A DNA stretch of 12,331 bases, taken from assembly GCA_945933905.1 (NCBI GenBank), contig CAMEQX010000011.1:1-12331 (forward strand). The letters run 5' to 3'. A program made the position numbers and the translations under genes. This DNA is from an uncultured Clostridia bacterium. GTDB taxonomy: Bacteria > Bacillota > Clostridia > Oscillospirales > Ruminococcaceae. Positions 8,226 through 12,331 of this stretch are shown here, in pieces. The first letter of the stretch is position 1. Each line of letters starts with the position of its first letter. The notes under the pieces were generated by a model that made no database searches, was not told where the DNA came from, and saw only the letters and a program-made list of their open reading frames with translations.

Positions 8226-8254
8226 ATTTTAGCACATTAACGTGTAAAAGTCAA
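8226..8254 (-). promoter_or_regulatory. Sigma-70-type promoter of the giant polyvalent gene
   Basis: The minus strand reads TTGACT (8254-8249), a 17-base spacer, then TAAAAT (8231-8226), with TGC directly before the -10 box (extended -10). Expected initiation is near 8219, giving a leader of only about 12 bases that is almost entirely the AGGAGGAA ribosome site (8211-8218) before ATG 8207. It lies directly after the upstream terminator. Confidence 0.75.
8227..8249. promoter_or_regulatory. Operator-like inverted repeat inside the promoter spacer
   Basis: On the plus strand, TTTTAGCAC (8227-8235) and GTGTAAAA (8242-8249) form an inverted repeat with one extra base in one arm and a 6-base centre. 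It covers the spacer and touches the -10 and -35 boxes of the giant gene's promoter. A repressor bound here would block RNA polymerase. No regulator gene is visible in the window other than the SpoVG-type protein. Confidence 0.4.
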
Positions 8255-8273
8255 TACCTTATTATAAAAAATT

Positions 8274-8315
8274 AAAAAAAATGCGGTCAAATGCAATTCC
8301 TTACACTTGACCGCA
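8274..8315 (-). terminator. Rho-independent terminator of the topB-ssb-spoVG block
   Basis: On the minus strand, TGCGGTCAA (8315-8307) pairs perfectly with TTGACCGCA (8290-8282) around a 16-base loop. Eight consecutive T residues follow at 8281-8274. It begins nine bases after the TAA of the SpoVG-type gene and separates that block from the promoter of the giant gene. Confidence 0.88.
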
Positions 8316-8323
8316 GCGGGTGA

Positions 8324-9181
8324 TTATCTCTTATGCTTGGGCGCGGGTTTGTCCTGTTTTTCGGTCTTGTTTTCGGTCTTTTTCTCGGGGTTAAGCTCCT
8401 TGACCAACTTTTCCTTTATGCTGTCAAGTTTCGCTTTGTCGGCTTTGTTGACCGAAATAGTGGTTGTATCTGCGATTTTTGCCTGATACTTCACGCCTGC
8501 TTTGTCAAGCTCGCCCATCAGAGAGGCTGCGAAAGTGTTGTTCTGCTTTGCAAGGTGCGCGATATCGTCCTTGTCGCCAAGCTCTGCATACTTCACGCCT
8601 TTGTATTCGACCTTGCCAAGCAACTGATACTCGCCCAGAACCGCCTTGTCGAGCTTTTCGTGCAGCTCTTTGGTAATGGGGAACGCATACTGCGAGTAAT
8701 CGCCGGTGTTCGTCTGATAAGACGGCATAGACACAAATGCTTTATCTTCGCTGTTTGTCATAACCTTTACGTCCTTGATTACAAATGCGTTGTTTACCGT
8801 GATTTGTCCTGCGGCTTTAATTCTGCTGTTGTTATTTACCTCTTTGAGTTGAACCTTTATCGAAGAACTCGAGCGCTCGGCAGGGGGAAGTTCGTTCTTC
8901 AGCGTTTTCTCGGGCGAGGCGATGAGCTTGTTGTAGTTGTCCATAACAACCTTATTCAGAGCCTCTCTCGCTTCTGCCGTTATCGGAAATGCCATTTCGT
9001 AATACTCGCTGCCAAACTTTTTGCTCGGCATCGCGACAAACGCGCCGTTTTCACCCTCCATAACCTTAATTCCGCGCACGGCAAGCTCACCGTTTATGAC
9101 CACGCTTGCAAGAGCCTTAACGTTTGTTCCATTCTCGATTTTTGAGATAGACGATAACTCGAATGTTGTGCTTTTTTCCAT
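8324..9181 (-). CDS. Possible independent SpoVG-SpoVG product from an internal start
   Basis: Inside the 444-codon frame, the ATG at 9181 (protein residue 160) begins exactly where the first SpoVG domain begins (MEKSTTFELSSI). It is preceded by AGGAGG with a 7-base gap, a stronger site than that of the full-length start. Initiation here would give a 285-residue protein with both SpoVG domains and the C-terminal tail but without the N-terminal domain. The ribosome site encodes GGRK, much as topB ends in GGK ahead of its neighbour. The junction therefore looks like two formerly separate genes fused by loss of a stop codon. Whether both forms are produced cannot be told from sequence. Confidence 0.5.
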   Translation of the reverse strand: MEKSTTFELSSISKIENGTNVKALASVVINGELAVRGIKVMEGENGAFVAMPSKKFGSEYYEMAFPITAEAREALNKVVMDNYNKLIASPEKTLKNELPPAERSSSSIKVQLKEVNNNSRIKAAGQITVNNAFVIKDVKVMTNSEDKAFVSMPSYQTNTGDYSQYAFPITKELHEKLDKAVLGEYQLLGKVEYKGVKYAELGDKDDIAHLAKQNNTFAASLMGELDKAGVKYQAKIADTTTISVNKADKAKLDSIKEKLVKELNPEKKTENKTEKQDKPAPKHKR

Positions 9182-9658
9182 TTTTCTTCCTCCTGTCAGA
9201 TTGTATTTCGGGTGTTCAGTCGCCCACTTGTCAAACGGATAGATAATAGGGTCTCCGTATTTCCCGTTCTCCAAACGGGGATAGCTGTTAATCTTATCGA
9301 AGCCGATTTCAGCGGCAGATTTGCGAATAACCGCCATTATTTCATCAGGCAAATCCTTGTGCCTTGTGAAATCATCAACAAGGTAGTTTTCACCCGCGCG
9401 GACGTGAATGATATCGAAAACGTTTGTGCCGCTTTCGATACCAAGCGTAAGACGTGCGGACGGAGTTATTCCGTCATAGCCAAGAGCCTTTTCGGAATTG
9501 TAAGGCTCTTTTCGCAGCTCGTCAAAACGCTTTTTTGCCTCCTCAAAGGTGTTGAAGTATTCGATTTTGGAACGTTCCTCATATTCTTTTGGAAAAGCCC
9601 ACGTTCGCAGGTCGGGGATTACATATACGCGCAAATCCTGCTTGTTTTCTTCAGCCAT
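8324..9658 (-). CDS. Polyvalent-type N-terminal domain fused to tandem SpoVG domains
   Basis: This 444-residue protein has three parts. Residues 1 to about 158 resemble an accessory domain of conjugative-element polyvalent proteins (LPD28-like from memory: FNTFEEAKKRFDEL, then TPSARLTLGIE and ENYLVDDFTRHKDLP); its function is unknown. Residues 164-245 and 267-350 are two copies of the SpoVG fold, each with the family pattern (VKALASVVINGELAVRGIKV with FVAMPSKK; IKAAGQITVNNAFVIKDVKV with FVSMPSYQ). SpoVG proteins bind nucleic acid and regulate gene expression, normally as single-domain proteins of about 85-100 residues. Residues about 376-415 carry the short motif LDKAGVKYQAK...TTISV seen in other polyvalent proteins, and the tail is Lys/Glu-rich. 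The start at 9658 follows AAAGGA by eight bases. The gene ends just before a strong terminator. The internal AGGAGG at the domain junction suggests that two products are made. Confidence 0.85.
   Translation of the reverse strand: MAEENKQDLRVYVIPDLRTWAFPKEYEERSKIEYFNTFEEAKKRFDELRKEPYNSEKALGYDGITPSARLTLGIESGTNVFDIIHVRAGENYLVDDFTRHKDLPDEIMAVIRKSAAEIGFDKINSYPRLENGKYGDPIIYPFDKWATEHPKYNLTGGRKMEKSTTFELSSISKIENGTNVKALASVVINGELAVRGIKVMEGENGAFVAMPSKKFGSEYYEMAFPITAEAREALNKVVMDNYNKLIASPEKTLKNELPPAERSSSSIKVQLKEVNNNSRIKAAGQITVNNAFVIKDVKVMTNSEDKAFVSMPSYQTNTGDYSQYAFPITKELHEKLDKAVLGEYQLLGKVEYKGVKYAELGDKDDIAHLAKQNNTFAASLMGELDKAGVKYQAKIADTTTISVNKADKAKLDSIKEKLVKELNPEKKTENKTEKQDKPAPKHKR
9187..9194 (-). promoter_or_regulatory. 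Internal ribosome binding site at the SpoVG domain start
   Basis: The minus strand reads AGGAGGAA five bases before ATG 9181, inside the upstream coding sequence. It has the same sequence and spacing as the ssb site, which supports real initiation here. Confidence 0.65.
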
Positions 9659-9681
9659 AGCTCATTTCCTTTCTGCATTGA

Positions 9682-10095
9682 TTAAAACGGATAATCGTCA
9701 TCGCTGTTCTGCTGATATTCGGGCAATTCCTGCGGCGGCTCGGGGATAGGAGGCGCGGACGGAGCTGCCGTCTGTTTAGGTTCGCCCGTAAAGCACACCC
9801 TGTCAACGATAAGCTCGTGCCAGAACGCAGGATTTCCGTTTTTGTCGGTGTATTCGCGTATCTGCATTTCGCCCTCGAGGAAAATCATACGTCCCTTGCC
9901 GAAATATTTGCAGATAAACTCCGCTGTTCCGCGCCAAGCAACAACGTTGAAGAAATCCGTGACTCTTTCGCCGTCCTTGTTCTTGTGGCGGCGGTCAACC
10001 GCAACACGAAACGTTAAAACGGTAATACCGGCGGGAATGGTTCTCAATTCGAGGTCGTTTACAATTCTGCCCATAATCTGAAAGTTGTTATACAT
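9682..10095 (-). CDS. ssb: Single-stranded DNA-binding protein
   Basis: SSB coats single-stranded DNA in replication, repair and conjugation. The 137-residue product has the family layout. An OB fold spans residues 1 to about 105, opening with MYNNFQIMGRIVNDLELR and containing FFNVVAWRGTAEFICKYFGKG and the strand motif IFLEGEMQIREY. A proline/glutamine-rich linker follows, and the acidic tip is DDDYPF, close to the canonical DDDIPF that recruits partner proteins. The length is slightly shorter than chromosomal SSBs, as is usual for element-borne copies. The start is set by AGGAGG seven bases before the ATG. It lies 15 bases after the membrane-protein gene and 23 bases before the SpoVG-type gene. 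An element-encoded SSB next to topB suggests a role in handling the transferred strand, which is inferred from context. Confidence 0.96.
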   Translation of the reverse strand: MYNNFQIMGRIVNDLELRTIPAGITVLTFRVAVDRRHKNKDGERVTDFFNVVAWRGTAEFICKYFGKGRMIFLEGEMQIREYTDKNGNPAFWHELIVDRVCFTGEPKQTAAPSAPPIPEPPQELPEYQQNSDDDYPF

Positions 10096-10100
10096 AATTA

Positions 10101-10108
10101 TTCCTCCT
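10101..10108 (-). promoter_or_regulatory. Ribosome binding site of ssb
   Basis: The minus strand reads AGGAGGAA five bases before the ssb ATG at 10095. It fixes this start codon. The same AGGAGG with a 7-base gap recurs before the internal SpoVG start and the nested TnpV-like start. Confidence 0.85.
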
Positions 10109-10110
10109 AA

Positions 10111-10848
10111 TCATACTTCTTCCGAACTGTCTGTGCTGCTTGAACTGCTTGAAACGCTTGTGCTTGTCGAAACTATCGTTTCGGTGCTGCTTGACGAGCT
10201 TTCATCTTCGGAGCTTTCGGTTTCGCTGCTCGAACTGTCTGCGCTCTCGGAACTCGATGTATCGGAACTGCTTGAACTACTCGAAGTTGATGTGCTTGAC
10301 GAACTCGATATTTCTGCGCTGCTCGAGCTGCTTTCATCGGAGCTTGTCGCTTCGCTTTCGTCCGAGCTGATTTCTTCGGAAATCTCCGAACTCGAACTAT
10401 CTTCTTCCTGCATTTTGCCCATCTTCGGCGCGTTGGCAAAAAGAAACATTAAAACCACAATCGCCGCAGCTGCGAGGCAGATATAGTGCATTTTCGAGCC
10501 GCCGCTTGCTTTTTTCGTCTGCTTCAAAATCAGCGGGAACTCGTTTTCCTCGATAATTTCAAGCTCATCGTGGTTTTCGAGCGTTTTGAAGCTCTCTTTT
10601 GTGATATCGCTGCCGAGAATAACGGTTTTGTTGTCCTTATCGACAGCGTACTCAACGTATTTCACGTCAACCACATCAACCTTGTTCTTCTTGACAAATG
10701 CCTTAAACTCGGCATTCTCACGCAATTCCTGTTCCGAAAACGGAATACCTTCTTCATCAACGTCCGTCTGGTCGGGCGTGATGAAAAGCGTTTCAGTCAC
10801 GTCATCATAGTAAATGAGCGTAACTTTGAAAAAGTAAAACTTGTCCAT
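10111..10848 (-). CDS. Single-pass membrane protein with long Ser/Asp/Glu-rich C-terminal tail, function unknown
   Basis: The family is not recognised. The 245-residue protein has three parts. Residues 1-118 form a charged, probably folded domain with no signal peptide. Residues about 121-139 are one hydrophobic helix (CLAAAAIVVLMFLF core) preceded by KK and SGGSK. Residues about 148-245 are low complexity, mostly Ser with Glu, Asp and Thr, ending SSEEV. Basic residues before the helix suggest the N-domain is cytoplasmic and the acidic serine tail is outside. The tail mixes AGC, AGT, TCA and TCG codons, so it is not a simple DNA microsatellite; the serine content appears selected in the protein. 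It sits between topB (1-base TAATG overlap) and ssb (15-base gap), so it is probably co-translated with DNA-processing genes. A surface or mating-contact role is a guess only. Confidence 0.85.
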   Translation of the reverse strand: MDKFYFFKVTLIYYDDVTETLFITPDQTDVDEEGIPFSEQELRENAEFKAFVKKNKVDVVDVKYVEYAVDKDNKTVILGSDITKESFKTLENHDELEIIEENEFPLILKQTKKASGGSKMHYICLAAAAIVVLMFLFANAPKMGKMQEEDSSSSEISEEISSDESEATSSDESSSSSAEISSSSSTSTSSSSSSSDTSSSESADSSSSETESSEDESSSSSTETIVSTSTSVSSSSSSTDSSEEV

Positions 10849-12331
10849 TATTTTCCTCCTTTCTTCTGTTTTTTGCTGTTATCGAACTCCATCGAAAACC
10901 CGACGTGCAGTTTACCGTTCTTGTCCTCCCACGTCTTGTCTGAAAAAGAAATAATCGCGTCATAGGTCGCGTCCTTGTCCTTGCTTTTCAGACCGCCGAC
11001 CTTGACTTTTCCCTTTGTGAGCAGGGATTTCATTACGGTTGACGTGAGCTTTTTGCCCTTTGACGTCCAGAACAAATCATCGCCCCAAAGTCTGAAAATG
11101 CAGGATTTCGGATTGTTTTCGCAGTAGAAAACCGTTTGTTCGCCTTTTTTGTATTCATAGACTGCGCCGCCGCATTTCGGACACTTGCCAAGCGGCTCTT
11201 TTTTCGGTGCAAGGGAAACGTGTTCCCGTCCTGCCTCACTCTTAATAATGTCGCAAATCGCCTTTTTAGTTGCTTCTACAACATTTTCGGGCGTTTCCGT
11301 GCCGTTCTCGACAGCAGCAAGCTGCTGTTCCATTTCAGCTGTCATCTCAACGCTTTTCACGTTCTCCGGCAGAATGTCGATTATCTTGAAGCCTTTATCC
11401 TCGGCTATCAGCGATTTGCCCTTGCGGGATATGTAGCCGACTTTGATTATGCGCTCAATCGTCATAGCTCTTGTTGCAGGAGTACCCAGACCGCGCTCGG
11501 AAACGTAGCTGCTCAATTCCTTGTCCTCGATACGTCTGTCGATGTTCTCCATCGCTCTTAACAGCGTGCTTTCGGTGTAATGCTTCGGCGGTTGGGTTTC
11601 ACACTCGGAAATCGTGAGCTTTTTTGCTTCAAAGCTCTCTCCCTCGGAAAAGTTACCCGCCGTGCCATTTTCATCGTCCTCGTCCTGCTCGATGTAGAAT
11701 TTCTTCCAACCGAGTTTTACGGGTACTTTGAACTTGCTGCGGAACGTTTCGCCGTTCACCTCGAAGATAACCGAAGTTTCGTTGTACTGGTATTCGGGGC
11801 TTAAAGCCGCGAGAAAACGCGTCATAACCATTTCGAGAATTGCTTTTTCCTCTTTGGTAAGCTCGGTTTTGTCCGCGTTGTCGATGTTTTCGGTCGGCAG
11901 AATTGCGTGATGGTCGGAAACTTTCGCGTTGTTGACAACGCGGCTGTCGATATTCAATCCTGTCAAAAGCAGCTCGTCAACAGCGGGTTCATTGAAAAAC
12001 CGCAGTTTCCCAACAAGCCCCTCGAGCTTCGCTGCCATATCCTCGGTGATGTAGTTGCTGTCGGTTCTCGGATAGGTGAGCAGCTTTTTTTCGTATAACG
12101 ACTGCATAATCGTGAGCGTTGTCGCTGCCGAAAAGCCGAGCTTATCGTTCGCTTCAGCCTGCAGAGAGGTCAACGAAAAGAGCAGGGGACGGTTTTCTTT
12201 TTTCAGCGTTGTTTCAACGGATTTTACCGTGCAAAGCTGATTTTCGCACTTTGCCTTGACGTTTTCGGCAGCGTTTTTGTCGGAGAAACTGTCCTCATCG
12301 CCGTCAAACCATTCCGCGCCGTTTTCAAGCC
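10848..12331 (-). CDS. topB: DNA topoisomerase III, type IA (5'-truncated by the window edge)
   Basis: Type IA topoisomerases cut one DNA strand through a tyrosine, pass the other strand, and help decatenate replicating or transferring DNA. The window holds only the C-terminal part: the frame is open to base 12331, and the N-terminal TOPRIM domain lies outside. The catalytic motif TYPRTDS is visible, with its Tyr codon near 12072-12074, followed by VSDHHAILPTE and GLGTPATRA, all typical of TopB. Near the C-terminus is a four-cysteine zinc ribbon (CPKCGG, then CENNPKSC), then a lysine-rich end. TopB homologues of this type are common on clostridial conjugative elements. The TTG at 12173 is not the start, because conserved sequence (LFSLTSLQAEAN) reads through it. 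The last codons encode GGK and double as the ribosome site (AGGAGGAAAA) of the next gene, whose ATG overlaps the TAA stop in TAATG, so translation is probably coupled. Confidence 0.93.
   Translation of the reverse strand, partial: LENGAEWFDGDEDSFSDKNAAENVKAKCENQLCTVKSVETTLKKENRPLLFSLTSLQAEANDKLGFSAATTLTIMQSLYEKKLLTYPRTDSNYITEDMAAKLEGLVGKLRFFNEPAVDELLLTGLNIDSRVVNNAKVSDHHAILPTENIDNADKTELTKEEKAILEMVMTRFLAALSPEYQYNETSVIFEVNGETFRSKFKVPVKLGWKKFYIEQDEDDENGTAGNFSEGESFEAKKLTISECETQPPKHYTESTLLRAMENIDRRIEDKELSSYVSERGLGTPATRAMTIERIIKVGYISRKGKSLIAEDKGFKIIDILPENVKSVEMTAEMEQQLAAVENGTETPENVVEATKKAICDIIKSEAGREHVSLAPKKEPLGKCPKCGGAVYEYKKGEQTVFYCENNPKSCIFRLWGDDLFWTSKGKKLTSTVMKSLLTKGKVKVGGLKSKDKDATYDAIISFSDKTWEDKNGKLHVGFSMEFDNSKKQKKGGK

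Noticed and set aside
8333..9145. 270-codon plus-strand frame opposite the SpoVG gene
   Set aside because: It is a shadow of the SpoVG coding sequence, rich in Val, Leu, Phe and Cys as antisense frames are, and without a ribosome site.
10173..10439. 88-codon highly basic frame within the serine-tail gene, same strand
   Set aside because: Its Lys/Arg/Ala composition is just the serine/glutamate repeats read in another frame, and no ribosome site precedes it.
12171..12173. TTG as start codon of topoisomerase III
   Set aside because: Conserved TopB sequence continues upstream to the window edge, so the true start is outside the window.

Overview
The window carries a run of accessory genes, all on the minus strand, of the kind found in integrative and conjugative elements (ICEs) or large conjugative plasmids of gut Clostridia (Bacillota, Ruminococcus/Oscillospirales-like). 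This assignment rests on protein families, strong AGGAGG ribosome sites and moderate GC content, all recognised from memory and not by a database search. No tRNA, rRNA, insertion sequence, CRISPR array, integrase or replication origin was seen.

Read in the direction of transcription (high to low coordinates), an upstream block runs from 12331 to 8324. It holds the C-terminal part of DNA topoisomerase III (topB, cut by the window edge), then a single-pass membrane protein with a very serine/acidic-rich tail joined to topB by a TAATG overlap, then a single-stranded DNA-binding protein (ssb). The last gene of the block has a polyvalent-protein-type N-terminal domain joined in frame to two SpoVG-like domains. 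It contains a strong internal ribosome site that could also yield a separate SpoVG protein. A hairpin with eight T residues (8274-8315) ends the block.

A second unit starts from its own promoter (8226-8254), with an operator-like inverted repeat in the promoter spacer. It encodes one giant open frame from 8207 through the left edge of the window: 2735 codons with no stop, and the C-terminus missing. From N to C it has an ArdC-N-like antirestriction domain, a disordered linker, a MuF-C-like phage/toxin-type domain, a series of polyvalent-protein accessory domains (DUF3849-like, YodL-like, repeated EF-type modules), an N6-adenine DNA methyltransferase domain and a DEAH/SNF2-type helicase. It looks like a 'polyvalent protein' injected or expressed early during conjugation to protect incoming DNA. 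TopB, SSB and SpoVG would support DNA processing and regulation.

The most interesting feature is a complete 145-codon TnpV-like gene (7049-7486) nested in the +1 frame inside the giant gene, with a near-perfect Shine-Dalgarno sequence. Its wobble choices keep the host frame open at every position where a synonymous T would create a host stop. Other points worth a second look are a 12/12 consensus sigma-70-type promoter on the antisense strand within the MuF-C region, and a 16-bp palindrome repeated exactly at two domain boundaries of the giant gene.
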